A stretch of 64,000 nucleotides of DNA from Bacteroidota bacterium (GTDB lineage: Bacteria; Bacteroidota; Bacteroidia; Bacteroidales; UBA10428). A model generated the notes under the pieces. That model had not been told where the DNA came from, did no database searches, and saw only the letters and a program-made list of their open reading frames with translations. The position numbers and the translations under genes are program-made. Shown piece by piece: positions 33,094 to 42,977 of the stretch. How positions within the stretch are numbered: the stretch's first letter is position 1; the number at the start of each line of letters is the position of its first letter. The stretch spans positions 2,356,001 to 2,420,000 of the forward strand of contig CP065006.1 of the NCBI GenBank assembly GCA_016699695.1, given 5' to 3'.

Positions 33094-35217
33094 ATGTCTA
33101 TCAAACGCGACATATTGTGGCGAATTGGCCTGGTGTACCTGGGGATTCTGGCATTTGCAGTTTTGCTTGCCTCCAAGTTACTTTTTCTTCAGTTTATCGA
33201 AGGACCGGAACTTAGAGCTAAAGCTGAAGAAACCCGCATTAAGAATTTTATTATTCCTGCACACCGAGGCGATATATATGCTTCCGATATGCGACTTCTG
33301 GCCAGTTCGGTTCCTTATTATGAGGTGAGGATTGATTTTAAAGCCGCTGGTCTTAAACGCGAAGTGTTCAACGAAGGTATTGACTCACTAGCTTATTGTA
33401 TGTCGCGCCTGTTTAAGGACAAATCGGCCGCAGCCTATCGCAGGGAGTTTACTACCGCCCGTCGCAACGGCGAACGATATTACCTGCTCAAAGCAAGTGT
33501 AAACTACCTTCAACTGAAAGAAATGAAAACCTTTCCTATTTTCCGCCTGGGCCGAAACAAGGGGGGTATCATGTTTGTCGAACGCAGCCGCCGCATTAAT
33601 CCGCATGGGAATCTTGCCCTGCGCACCATAGGATATACTTCGCAGGGCGAAATGGGAAATATTGTCGGCATCGAGGGTGCTTATGATGAATTTTTGGGTG
33701 GTGTGGAAGGTGTAAAAACAATGCAAAAGCTTTCTGGCGGGGTATGGATGCCCGTTGATGACGATGGCGAAATTGATCCCAAAGATGGCAGCAATGTGGT
33801 TTCTACTATCAATGTCGATTTACAGGATGTGGCACACCGGGCGCTTTTATCGCAATTGGTGGCCCACGATGCAGGTTACGGTTGCGTGGTGGTGATGGAA
33901 GTAAACACAGGCGATATAAAGGCAATGGTGAATATGAAAAAGGTCGACAATCAATACCTCGAAGTTTACAACTACGCCATTGGTGCCAGCACCGAACCGG
34001 GGTCGACTTTCAAATTACCTGCTTTACTGGCTGCCATTGAAGATGGGTATATCGATCTGGAAGATACCATCAATACAGGCAACGGGATATTTGAACATTA
34101 CGACATTACTATTCGCGACGAAAGTCATGAAACCGGCGGATATGGCAAGATTACAGTGCAGGAGGTTTTTGAAAAATCGTCGAATGTGGGTATGGCCAAA
34201 ATAATTACTGGAGCTTATGGCAAAAAGCCTGCTCGTTTTGTCGATAAGATTTATAACCTCGGGTTAAACGACCCGCTGAATATCGACATCAGAGGAGAAG
34301 GGATGCCCCAAATAAATTATCCTGGCGACAAGCTCTGGTCGGGTGTATCGCTGGCGCAAATGTCTTATGGCTACGAACTCAAGCTTACTCCCCTGCAAAT
34401 ACTTACTTATTACAACGCCATTGCCAACGATGGTAAAATGGTTAAGCCACGCTTCGTGAGCGAAATTCAACGAAGAGGTAGTGTGGAAAAAAGGTTTCCT
34501 GTCGAAGTGATCAATCCTTCTATCTGTTCCCGTTCCACCCTTAAAAAGGCCCGAAAGATGCTTGAAGGCGTTGTCGAACATGGAACAGCAACAAATCTGA
34601 AAGCATCGAATTTTAAAATTGCAGGGAAAACGGGTACTACTCAATTGTACGATAAGCAATTTGGTTACAAGGGCGACAAACGGAGCTATCAGGCCTCGTT
34701 TGTGGGTTACTTCCCTGCGAATGCGCCCCGTTATTCCTGCATTGTGGTGGTAAATGCCCCATCGAAAAATGTGTATTACGGTAACCGAGTGGCAGGTCCT
34801 GTTTTTCTTGAAATAGCCAATAAGGTGTATGCCACCAGTTTGGACCTTCAAGTAGCAGTGAACGAAGAAAAAGCAGATAGTGTGGAGCTTCCTTATTCAA
34901 AGAATGGATATAAAGATTATACCCTCCTGGCACTCAAAAAACTGGATATCAAATCTAAAACGGGTAAGGAAACAGGCGACTGGATAAGCACTCAAAAAGT
35001 AGATGATGCCATAAGGCTGAATAATCTTAGGCTTGCCAATAATCTGATGCCCAATACAGTTGCAATGGGTTTGCGCGATGCACTTTACCTGCTCGAGAAT
35101 ATGGGTTTACAAGTTGAAGTACGTGGCAGGGGTAGTGTGCGCCGGCAGTCTATTCCGGCAGGATCCAGGGTTCGAAGAGGCGATAGGGTAGTATTGGAAT
35201 TGAGTTTTACAAACTAA
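33094..35217 (+). CDS. ftsI: Division-specific transpeptidase FtsI (PBP3) with PASTA domain
   Basis: Class B penicillin-binding protein cross-linking septal peptidoglycan. An N-terminal membrane anchor (about 10-30) is followed by the dimerisation domain and then the transpeptidase with all three active-site motifs: STFK at 304-307 (nucleophile Ser304), SSN at 362-364 and KTGT at 512-515. A single PASTA domain closes the protein (about 645-707; NTVAMGLRDALYLLENMGL). The 707 residues exceed E. coli FtsI (588) because of PASTA, usual for Bacteroidota. It lies 3 bp from murE. Confidence 0.95.
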   Translation: MSIKRDILWRIGLVYLGILAFAVLLASKLLFLQFIEGPELRAKAEETRIKNFIIPAHRGDIYASDMRLLASSVPYYEVRIDFKAAGLKREVFNEGIDSLAYCMSRLFKDKSAAAYRREFTTARRNGERYYLLKASVNYLQLKEMKTFPIFRLGRNKGGIMFVERSRRINPHGNLALRTIGYTSQGEMGNIVGIEGAYDEFLGGVEGVKTMQKLSGGVWMPVDDDGEIDPKDGSNVVSTINVDLQDVAHRALLSQLVAHDAGYGCVVVMEVNTGDIKAMVNMKKVDNQYLEVYNYAIGASTEPGSTFKLPALLAAIEDGYIDLEDTINTGNGIFEHYDITIRDESHETGGYGKITVQEVFEKSSNVGMAKIITGAYGKKPARFVDKIYNLGLNDPLNIDIRGEGMPQINYPGDKLWSGVSLAQMSYGYELKLTPLQILTYYNAIANDGKMVKPRFVSEIQRRGSVEKRFPVEVINPSICSRSTLKKARKMLEGVVEHGTATNLKASNFKIAGKTGTTQLYDKQFGYKGDKRSYQASFVGYFPANAPRYSCIVVVNAPSKNVYYGNRVAGPVFLEIANKVYATSLDLQVAVNEEKADSVELPYSKNGYKDYTLLALKKLDIKSKTGKETGDWISTQKVDDAIRLNNLRLANNLMPNTVAMGLRDALYLLENMGLQVEVRGRGSVRRQSIPAGSRVRRGDRVVLELSFTN

Positions 35218-35220
35218 AAG

Positions 35221-36693
35221 ATGAAACGCTTAAACGAAATAGCAACCAATTTTGAATTCGCTCTGTTTGGCAATGGTAACATGCCTGTGGAACGTATTGT
35301 TTTCGATTCGAGGCAGGTGCGCAAAGGAGATTTGTTTGTGGCACTTCGGGGCACAGCGCATGACGGCCATATTTATATACCTGAAGTAATTGAAAAAGGT
35401 GTCGATTGCATTGTGTGCGAGCAGTTACCGGAAGAATCGCCAGAAGGTGTATGTTTTTTAAAAGTGAAAGATTCGCATGCGGCTATTGGACATCTGGCCT
35501 CCAATTTTTATGGCAATCCTTCTTCGAAGTTAGAATTAGTAGGTGTTACTGGTACCAACGGGAAGACCTCAATAGCTACACTACTTTATCAGCTCTTTAC
35601 CAAACTTGGCTATCAATCGGGTTTACTCTCTACGGTGCGTAACCTCATTGGTGAGGTAGCATTGGATTCAACGCATACCACACCTGATGCCGTGAGCCTG
35701 AATAAGCTTTTGGCAGATATGGTCGATGCAGGCTGTAAGTATGCTTTTATGGAGGTTAGTTCACATGCCATCGACCAACGGCGTATTGCCGGGCTGCAAT
35801 TCCGGGGAGGTATTTTTTCAAACATCACGCACGATCACCTCGACTACCATAAAACCTTCGATGCCTATATTAAAGCCAAAAAACAATTCTTTGACGAACT
35901 TCCTTCCGATGCTTTCGCGCTGGTAAATATCGACGATAAACACGGAAGGGTAATGGTACAGAATACACGGGCCAGGGTTCTCACTTATTCCATAAACCAT
36001 GTATCTGACTTCAAGGCAAAAATACTCGAGAGCCATTTCGATGGCACTAAAATACTGCTGAACCAATCTGAAGTTTGGACACAGCTTATCGGGCAGTTTA
36101 ATGTCAGCAACCTGCTTGCCATTTATGGTGCAGCTTCGCTGCTGCTCGAAGGTGATTTGGAAATTCTTCCCCACCTCAGTGCTTTAAAAACAGTGGAAGG
36201 TAGATTCCAGTACCTTCGGTCAAAGCATGGAGTTACAGCCATTGTGGACTATGCCCATACTCCTGATGCCTTACTCAATGTGCTTTCTACCATTAACAGC
36301 ATACGCAAAGGTAATGAGCAGCTTATTACCGTGGTAGGTGCCGGAGGAAACCGCGACAAAACCAAGCGTCCGGTAATGGCAAAAATCGCTGTCCGCGAAA
36401 GTGACAGGCTCATTCTTACTTCAGACAATCCGAGGAACGAAAACCCCCAATCTATCATCGACGATATGATGGCCGGTGTCGAAAGTTCCTTGCACTTTAA
36501 AGTCTTGTCGATATTAGATCGACGCGAAGCCATCAGGGCTGCCTGCATGATGGCACGCCCAGGAGATATTCTCCTGGTAGCTGGGAAAGGCCACGAAAAT
36601 TACCAGGAAATCATGGGGGTAAAAATACATTTCAGTGACCAGGAGGTGATTTCAGAGATTTTTATGTCGAACATTCCACACAAAAACGCTTAA
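35221..36693 (+). CDS. murE: UDP-MurNAc-tripeptide synthetase MurE
   Basis: ATP-dependent ligase adding the third residue to UDP-MurNAc-L-Ala-D-Glu. The 490-residue Mur ligase has the three domains: an N-terminal UDP-binding domain, the central ATPase with GTNGKT at 111-116, and the C-terminal domain with DNPR at 402-405. The DNPR-type motif is the mark of meso-diaminopimelate rather than lysine specificity, so the peptidoglycan is likely of the DAP type. It ends 1 bp before mraY. Confidence 0.95.
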   Translation: MKRLNEIATNFEFALFGNGNMPVERIVFDSRQVRKGDLFVALRGTAHDGHIYIPEVIEKGVDCIVCEQLPEESPEGVCFLKVKDSHAAIGHLASNFYGNPSSKLELVGVTGTNGKTSIATLLYQLFTKLGYQSGLLSTVRNLIGEVALDSTHTTPDAVSLNKLLADMVDAGCKYAFMEVSSHAIDQRRIAGLQFRGGIFSNITHDHLDYHKTFDAYIKAKKQFFDELPSDAFALVNIDDKHGRVMVQNTRARVLTYSINHVSDFKAKILESHFDGTKILLNQSEVWTQLIGQFNVSNLLAIYGAASLLLEGDLEILPHLSALKTVEGRFQYLRSKHGVTAIVDYAHTPDALLNVLSTINSIRKGNEQLITVVGAGGNRDKTKRPVMAKIAVRESDRLILTSDNPRNENPQSIIDDMMAGVESSLHFKVLSILDRREAIRAACMMARPGDILLVAGKGHENYQEIMGVKIHFSDQEVISEIFMSNIPHKNA

Positions 36694-36694
36694 T

Positions 36695-37945
36695 ATGCTT
36701 TACGCTTTATTTGATTATTTACATCAGTTTGAATTTCCCGGAGCCGGCTTGTTTCAATATATTTCCTTTAGGGCATCCCTGGCGATTATCACTTCACTGA
36801 TACTTTCGCTCGTGGTGGGTAAGCGCATTATATATTTTCTTCAGCGTAAGCAGATTGGTGAAACTATTCGCAACCTGGGCCTGGAGGGTCAGATGCAGAA
36901 GAAAGGTACTCCTACCATGGGAGGTATTATTATTCTTACCTCGATTCTTATTCCTGTTTTGTTGTTTGGCGATTTAACGAACGTCTATGTGGTGCTGATG
37001 CTCATTACTACCATATGGCTTGGGTTTGTGGGATTTCTCGACGATTACATCAAAGTATTTAAGAAAAATAAAATTGGCTTACGCGGAAAATTTAAGCTTC
37101 TCGGCCAGGTTGTGTTGGGAGTTGTAGTGGGGTTAACCATGTATCTGCACGAAGATGTAGTGATTCGGGAAAAAGTAATTCATCCCGATGGCAGGTCGGT
37201 AATGCAGGTGGTAGAAGGTACCGGTACGGAAGTAAATCAAATAGTAGCCCTTACGCGCGATGTGAAATCGACCAAGGTTAATGTTCCCTTTTTAAAGAAT
37301 AATGAATTCGATTATGCACGTATCATAGGATTTCTTGGCGAGAAGGGCAGGCCTTTTGTATGGATAGTATTTATTTTGGCGGTGATTTTTATCCTTACTG
37401 CCGTTTCCAATGGGGCCAATCTTACCGATGGCCTTGACGGACTAGCTGCAGGTACCTCTGCCATTATCGGCACAACGCTTGGTATCCTGGCGTATGTTTC
37501 GGGCAATACCATCATTGCCGATTACCTCAACATCATGTATATACCCCACTCTGGTGAGTTGGTGGTGTATATCAGTGCATTTATTGGCGCTATGGTGGGT
37601 TTTCTCTGGTATAACTCTTACCCGGCACAGGTATTTATGGGCGACACAGGCAGTCTTGCCATTGGAGGCATTGTAGCCGTTTTTGCCATTCTTATCCGCA
37701 AAGAATTGCTTATTCCCATACTCGCCGGCATCTTTCTGGTCGAAACAATTTCGGTTATGATGCAGGTGAGCTGGTTTAAATACACAAAAAATAAATATGG
37801 CGAGGGTCGGAGAATTTTTCTCATGTCGCCTCTGCATCACCATTTTCAGAAAAAAGGATATCCCGAACCCAAAATCGTGACTCGTTTTTGGATCGTGAGT
37901 ATTCTACTTGCAGTAATAACAATAGTAACACTTAAAATAAGGTAG
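36695..37945 (+). CDS. mraY: Phospho-MurNAc-pentapeptide transferase MraY
   Basis: Integral membrane enzyme forming lipid I from UDP-MurNAc-pentapeptide and undecaprenyl phosphate. The 416-residue protein has about ten helices and the conserved KKGTPTMGG, GFLDDYIKV, ANLTDGLDGLA (catalytic aspartates), FMGDTGSLA and MSPLHHHFQ (histidine cluster) motifs. Compared with the 360-residue E. coli protein there is an extra hydrophilic segment of about 50 residues near 150-205, a feature of Bacteroidota MraY. It is 3 bp from murD. Confidence 0.96.
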   Translation: MLYALFDYLHQFEFPGAGLFQYISFRASLAIITSLILSLVVGKRIIYFLQRKQIGETIRNLGLEGQMQKKGTPTMGGIIILTSILIPVLLFGDLTNVYVVLMLITTIWLGFVGFLDDYIKVFKKNKIGLRGKFKLLGQVVLGVVVGLTMYLHEDVVIREKVIHPDGRSVMQVVEGTGTEVNQIVALTRDVKSTKVNVPFLKNNEFDYARIIGFLGEKGRPFVWIVFILAVIFILTAVSNGANLTDGLDGLAAGTSAIIGTTLGILAYVSGNTIIADYLNIMYIPHSGELVVYISAFIGAMVGFLWYNSYPAQVFMGDTGSLAIGGIVAVFAILIRKELLIPILAGIFLVETISVMMQVSWFKYTKNKYGEGRRIFLMSPLHHHFQKKGYPEPKIVTRFWIVSILLAVITIVTLKIR

Positions 37946-37948
37946 TCT

Positions 37949-39286
37949 ATGGAAAAGCGCATTGTCATTCTCGGTGCCGGAGAGAGCGGAACAGGTTCTG
38001 CTGTACTGGCTAAAAAACAGGGGTTTGATGTTTTTGTTTCCGATTTGGGAAAAATCAAACCACATTACAAGGAAATCTTGTTTAACTACGAGATAGAATG
38101 GGAAGAAGAGCAACATACCGATCGCTTGATTTTAAGTGCCGATGAGGTTATAAAAAGCCCGGGTATTTCAGACAAGGCCGATATTGTTCTGGCTCTTAAA
38201 AAGAAAAACATACCTGTGATTTCTGAAATAGAATTTGCCGGACGTTACACCAGCGCCAAAAAGATTTGCATCACCGGAAGCAATGGTAAGACTACCACTA
38301 CCAACCTCTTGCACCACATGTTGCGCAGAGCCGGATTGAATTGCGGAATGGCCGGCAATGTCGGCAAAAGCTTTGCATTTCAGGTGGCTACCAAATCGTA
38401 CGATTATTATGTGCTTGAATTAAGCAGTTTCCAGCTCGATGGTATGTTCGAGTTCAAACCCGATATTTCTATTCTGCTCAATATTACCCCCGATCACCTC
38501 GACCGCTATGGCTATAACATGCAGAACTACATCGATTCCAAATTCAAAATCACTCAAAACCTTTCCGAAGACGATTATTTTATTTACTGCTCCGACGATG
38601 AGCTTACCATCTCCGAGTTGGAGAAAATAGTGTTGCGTGCCAAACAACTCGAATTTTCGCAAACAAAAGTTGTAAAGGAAGGTGCACATGTAGAAGACGG
38701 AAATATGGTGATTTCGGTCAACGAAGATACGATGTCTGTACCCCTTGATGAATTATCGCTTAAAGGCCGTCATAATATTTATAACTCTATGGCTGCCAGC
38801 ATTGCATCTAGGGTTTTGGATATAAAGAAGGAAGTTATACGAGAATGTCTCCAGGATTTTAAAGGTGTTGAACATCGTCTGGAGCGTTTTATCAAGGTGC
38901 ACGGTATTGAGTTCATCAACGATTCGAAAGCCACCAACGTCAATTCGACCTGGTATGCCCTCGAATGCATGACTACTCCCACCGTGTGGATTGTGGGTGG
39001 CGTGGATAAAGGAAATGATTATTCGGAACTCCTGCCTTTGGTGAAAGAAAAGGTGAAAGCCATTGTTTGTCTTGGAGTAGACAACACCAAAATTCACAGT
39101 GCTTTCGATGGGGTAATTGAAATAATTGTCGATGCAGGCTCGATGAAAGAGGCTGTTAATAAGGCCTATAAACTTGGAGAGAAGGACGATACGGTATTAC
39201 TCTCGCCGGCTTGTGCCAGTTTCGATTTATTTAAAAGCTACGAAGACCGGGGCAGCCAGTTTAAAGAATGTGTGAGAGAGCTTTAA
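37949..39286 (+). CDS. murD: UDP-MurNAc-L-alanine:D-glutamate ligase MurD
   Basis: Cytoplasmic ATP-dependent ligase adding D-glutamate. 445 residues: an N-terminal Rossmann-like UDP-MurNAc domain (VILGAGESGTGSAVLAK), the central ATPase with GSNGKTT beginning at 110, and a C-terminal domain with INDSKATNVNSTWYAL and the closing LLSPACASFDLFKSYEDRG motif. Length and order are standard. It is separated from ftsW by 27 bp. Confidence 0.96.
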   Translation: MEKRIVILGAGESGTGSAVLAKKQGFDVFVSDLGKIKPHYKEILFNYEIEWEEEQHTDRLILSADEVIKSPGISDKADIVLALKKKNIPVISEIEFAGRYTSAKKICITGSNGKTTTTNLLHHMLRRAGLNCGMAGNVGKSFAFQVATKSYDYYVLELSSFQLDGMFEFKPDISILLNITPDHLDRYGYNMQNYIDSKFKITQNLSEDDYFIYCSDDELTISELEKIVLRAKQLEFSQTKVVKEGAHVEDGNMVISVNEDTMSVPLDELSLKGRHNIYNSMAASIASRVLDIKKEVIRECLQDFKGVEHRLERFIKVHGIEFINDSKATNVNSTWYALECMTTPTVWIVGGVDKGNDYSELLPLVKEKVKAIVCLGVDNTKIHSAFDGVIEIIVDAGSMKEAVNKAYKLGEKDDTVLLSPACASFDLFKSYEDRGSQFKECVREL

Positions 39287-39313
39287 AAGGATACTTCATA
39301 ACTGAAATAGGGA

Positions 39314-40507
39314 ATGCAAGAAACATTAAAGAAATATTTTAAAGGCGATCCGGTTATCTGGGGGGTTGTGTTTGCGCTGAGTCTGATATCCATACTGGCA
39401 GTATACAGCTCTACAGGCACTTTGGCCTATAAATACAGAGCCGGCAATGTGGCTTATTACCTGTTTAAGCATGTCTCGTTTTTGTTTCTGGGATTCCTGA
39501 TAATCTATTTTTTACACTTGGTGCCTTACCAGGTTTTTTCCCGTCTTTCGCAGCTTTTCTTTTATATTTCAATTCCGTTGTTGGGCATAACTTTGGTTTT
39601 TGGTACCAGTCTCAACCAGGCCTCGCGATGGTTAACCCTGCCCGGAACAGGCTTGACATTTCAAACCTCCGACCTTGCCAAGATAGCTCTAATCATGTAT
39701 CTGGCGCGTCTGCTATCGCTCAAGCAGGATACAATAAAGACCTATAAAAAAGGGTTTCTGCCTTTAATAATCCCGGTCTTTGTGGTATGCGGACTTATTA
39801 TGCCGGCTAACCTTTCTACTGCCGTTTTGTTGTTTGCCGTCTCCATGATTCTGATGTTTGTGGGCCGTGTAAGAACCATTTACCTGGCCCTGGTTACGGG
39901 TATTGGCGTTGCAGCAATAGTGGGGCTTATTTTCCTGGCCTTGAATTCCGATTGGGAGGGAAGATGGGGTACCTGGAAAAACAGAATTGTCAATTTTGTG
40001 GATCAGGAAGAAGGAGACAACTACCAGGCCGAACAATCGAAGATAGCCATCGCCACCGGAGGAATACTCGGAAAAGGCCCTGGTAATAGCGTGCAGCGTA
40101 ACTTTTTACCCCATCCCTATTCCGATTTTATTTTTGCAATCATTGTGGAGGAAGGGGGTGTTATTTTTGGCTTCTTCGTCATCTTTCTCTACCTCTACCT
40201 TCTCTACAGGGCCGGGGTAATTGTAAGCCGGAGTTCCCGAACCTTTCAGGCATTTCTTGCCTTTGGCCTGAGCATGATACTTGTGCTGCAGGCCATGGTG
40301 AATATGGCTGTTGCAGTGGGGGTGTTTCCAGTTACCGGACAGCCTCTTCCATTTATATCGATGGGTGGAACTTCCATATTATTTACCGCAGCAGCACTCG
40401 GCATGATATTGAGCGTGAGCCGCAGCACCGATGCCATTCCTAAAGCCGAAACTGAAGCATCTACTGAAGCAACTAATGAAAATATACCCGATGAGCAGAA
40501 AACTTAA
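39314..40507 (+). CDS. ftsW: Septal peptidoglycan glycosyltransferase FtsW
   Basis: SEDS-family lipid II polymerase acting with FtsI. The 397-residue polytopic protein has about ten helices. Family motifs include YSSTGTLAYKY near the N-terminus, the RWLTLPGTGLTFQTSDLAKIAL segment split over two elements, and GGILGKGPGNS plus FIFAIIVEEGG around the catalytic region. GQPLPFISMGGTS lies near the end. A Thr/Glu-rich tail follows the last helix. Its 3' end overlaps the murG start by 17 bp. Confidence 0.95.
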   Translation: MQETLKKYFKGDPVIWGVVFALSLISILAVYSSTGTLAYKYRAGNVAYYLFKHVSFLFLGFLIIYFLHLVPYQVFSRLSQLFFYISIPLLGITLVFGTSLNQASRWLTLPGTGLTFQTSDLAKIALIMYLARLLSLKQDTIKTYKKGFLPLIIPVFVVCGLIMPANLSTAVLLFAVSMILMFVGRVRTIYLALVTGIGVAAIVGLIFLALNSDWEGRWGTWKNRIVNFVDQEEGDNYQAEQSKIAIATGGILGKGPGNSVQRNFLPHPYSDFIFAIIVEEGGVIFGFFVIFLYLYLLYRAGVIVSRSSRTFQAFLAFGLSMILVLQAMVNMAVAVGVFPVTGQPLPFISMGGTSILFTAAALGMILSVSRSTDAIPKAETEASTEATNENIPDEQKT

Positions 40508-41594
40508 GATATTAATAAGTGGAGGAGGAACCGGAGGTCACATATTTCCGGCTTTGTCTATTGCCAACGAACTAAAAAGACGTTTGCCTGATACCGAATT
40601 CCTTTTTGTAGGAGCCGATAACCGTATGGAAATGGAGCGCGTTCCTGCGGCTGGTTATAAAATCATTGGTTTGCCGGTGAGGGGACTTATACGAAAGCTT
40701 ACCTTCGCAAATTTTTATGTGCTTCGCGATTATTTTAAAAGTTTACGTAGGGCTCGCCTTATTGTGAAGGAGTTTAAACCCGATGTGGCTGTTGGTGTTG
40801 GAGGTTATGCCTCAGCTCCGGTTATTAAAGCAGCATCTTCTTTGGGTGTACCCTGTCTTTTGCAGGAGCAGAATTCCTATGCCGGGGTTACCAATAAAAT
40901 ACTTTCGAGGCGTGCAAAGAAAATATGTGTTGCATACGATCAAATGGAGCGGTTTTTTCCAAAGGAAAAAATAATTCTCACCGGAAATCCGGTGCGTCCA
41001 ATGCCCATCAACCAGGATCTTAAGAGGGAGGCACTAGTGCATTTTGGTATTCAAACCACAAATCCAGTATTGTTTATCATGGGAGGGAGTTTGGGCGCCA
41101 GAACAATTAACGAAGCACTTTTAGCTGCAACCGACAAACTAGGCGAAGAAGCCGTTGAGGTTATCTGGCAAACAGGGAAGTATTACTACGAAAATATCAA
41201 AACACAGCTTGATGCAAAAAACTTGAAGAATATACATGTAATGGATTTTGTAAGCCGCATGGATCTCGCCTACAATGTTGCCGATTTGATTGTGAGCCGT
41301 GCCGGGGCCATCAGTTTGTCAGAGCTTTGTTTGGTAGGAAAGCCTTCGTTGCTGGTACCTTCACCGAACGTGGCAGAAGACCATCAGACTAAAAATGCCA
41401 TGGCACTTGTGCATGCAGGTGCTGCCCTGATGGTGCCCGACAACAAGGCAGTGAATGATTTGATACCAACTGCCCTGCAGACAATAAAAGATACTGCCCG
41501 CCTGGAGCAGTTAGGCTCAAATGCTTTAAAACTGGCCAGGCCAAAAGCTACCGAGACCATTGTTGATGAATTGCTTAGTTTGATTAAAGTTTAA
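40491..41594 (+). CDS. murG: Lipid II synthase MurG
   Basis: Peripheral membrane glycosyltransferase (GT28) adding GlcNAc to lipid I. I choose the ATG at 40491 (MSRKLKILISGGGTGGH). The alternative ATG at 40431 would place 20 residues encoded by out-of-frame ftsW sequence ahead of the glycine-rich motif. From there it is 367 residues, with GGGTGGHIFPAL at 11-22, GGYASAP, EQNSYAGVTNK, and the UDP-GlcNAc site GGSLGARTINEA and SRAGAISLSELC. It is translationally linked to ftsW by the overlap. Confidence 0.95.
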   Translation: MSRKLKILISGGGTGGHIFPALSIANELKRRLPDTEFLFVGADNRMEMERVPAAGYKIIGLPVRGLIRKLTFANFYVLRDYFKSLRRARLIVKEFKPDVAVGVGGYASAPVIKAASSLGVPCLLQEQNSYAGVTNKILSRRAKKICVAYDQMERFFPKEKIILTGNPVRPMPINQDLKREALVHFGIQTTNPVLFIMGGSLGARTINEALLAATDKLGEEAVEVIWQTGKYYYENIKTQLDAKNLKNIHVMDFVSRMDLAYNVADLIVSRAGAISLSELCLVGKPSLLVPSPNVAEDHQTKNAMALVHAGAALMVPDNKAVNDLIPTALQTIKDTARLEQLGSNALKLARPKATETIVDELLSLIKV

Positions 41595-41597
41595 TAG

Positions 41598-42977
41598 ATG
41601 GATATTGGCTCTTTTCATAGGGTGTATTTTTTAGGTATCGGAGGCATTGGAATGAGCGCTCTGGCCCGCTATTTTAATGCTCAGGGAGTTGCTGTAGGTG
41701 GATACGACCTTACTGCTACTGAACTGACCAGGCAGCTGGAAAGTATGGGTATGGAAATTCATTACGATGACAATCCGAACTTGATTCCTCAAGCTTTTCG
41801 CGAGCTGGAAAAAACCTTGGTGGTACTCACACCAGCTGTTCCAGAAAATCACCTTGAATGGAAATTTTTTAAGGATAAAGGATTTACGATATTAAAAAGG
41901 GCTCAGGTACTTGGTCAGATTTTTAACTCTCAAACTGGCATAGCCATTGCCGGAACGCATGGAAAAACATCAGTAACTACGTTTACCAGTTTTTTACTCA
42001 ATGAAACGGGAATAGGCTGCAATGCCTTTTTAGGGGGAATTTCGAAAAATTTTAATTCAAACTTAGTACTCAATAAATCGGAATATGTAGTAGCGGAGGC
42101 TGATGAATTCGACCGCTCTTTTCTGCAGCTATTTCCCCAGTTTTTGCTTATCACTACAATCGATGCCGATCATCTCGATATTTACTCCGGGCTGGAGGAA
42201 ATTCAGCATACCTTTCAATTGTTGGTGAATCAGGTTCGGCAGGGCGGAACCGTTGTTTTGAATAATAAAGTTAAATTGAAGGTGCCTGAAGGTCTGTCGT
42301 ACTTTACCTATTCACTCGACGATGCGTCGTCTGATTTTTATGCCAGTAATATACGCAAGGAAAAAGGGGCCTATTGTTTTACATTGAATACACCTTTTTT
42401 CAGGGTTCAAAACCTGCAACTTGAAGTGCCTGGTAAAACCAACATCGAAAATGCTATTGCTGCCATGGCTGTGAGTTGCGTGCTTGGCGCCACCCCTGAT
42501 AAACTTATTGGAGCATTGCCTCGTATGCGCGGCGTGGTAAGGCGTTTCGATGTGCAGTATCAGAGTGAAAAGGTAGTTTATATCGACGACTATGCACACC
42601 ATCCCCGTGAGTTGGATGCGGTGATTTCTTCCTTGCGCGATTGGTTTCCGGGTAAAAAGATTACCGCTGTATTTCAACCCCACTTGTTTTCCCGTACACG
42701 CGATTTTGCAGCAGAATTTGCCGAAAGCCTGTCAAAGGTCGATGAGTTGATTTTGATGGACATATACCCGGCCCGCGAAAAACCCATTCCAGGAGTTACT
42801 TCCGACATCATTTTTAATCGCGTGAACCTTGAGGCCAGGCATCGTTGTTCAAAAATAAACTTGCTTTCTACCTTAAAAGAGCTAAATATTGAGGTACTTC
42901 TCACAGCAGGAGCCGGCGATATCGATCAGTTTATAATAGAAATTGCACACTATCTGGCTGAAAATGAAAAAGTTTAG
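41598..42977 (+). CDS. murC: UDP-MurNAc:L-alanine ligase MurC
   Basis: First amino-acid-adding Mur ligase. 459 residues: the N-terminal YFLGIGGIGMSALARYF nucleotide loop, the ATPase motif GTHGKT at 119-124, the EADEFDRSFL segment, and a C-terminal domain with YIDDYAHHPRELDAV and FQPHLFSRTRDF. Length is standard. The stop lies inside ftsQ (14-bp overlap with the chosen ftsQ start). Confidence 0.96.
   Translation: MDIGSFHRVYFLGIGGIGMSALARYFNAQGVAVGGYDLTATELTRQLESMGMEIHYDDNPNLIPQAFRELEKTLVVLTPAVPENHLEWKFFKDKGFTILKRAQVLGQIFNSQTGIAIAGTHGKTSVTTFTSFLLNETGIGCNAFLGGISKNFNSNLVLNKSEYVVAEADEFDRSFLQLFPQFLLITTIDADHLDIYSGLEEIQHTFQLLVNQVRQGGTVVLNNKVKLKVPEGLSYFTYSLDDASSDFYASNIRKEKGAYCFTLNTPFFRVQNLQLEVPGKTNIENAIAAMAVSCVLGATPDKLIGALPRMRGVVRRFDVQYQSEKVVYIDDYAHHPRELDAVISSLRDWFPGKKITAVFQPHLFSRTRDFAAEFAESLSKVDELILMDIYPAREKPIPGVTSDIIFNRVNLEARHRCSKINLLSTLKELNIEVLLTAGAGDIDQFIIEIAHYLAENEKV

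Noticed and set aside
40431..40490. Upstream in-frame ATG for murG
   Set aside because: The extra 20 residues derive from ftsW sequence in another frame and precede the standard MurG N-terminus.
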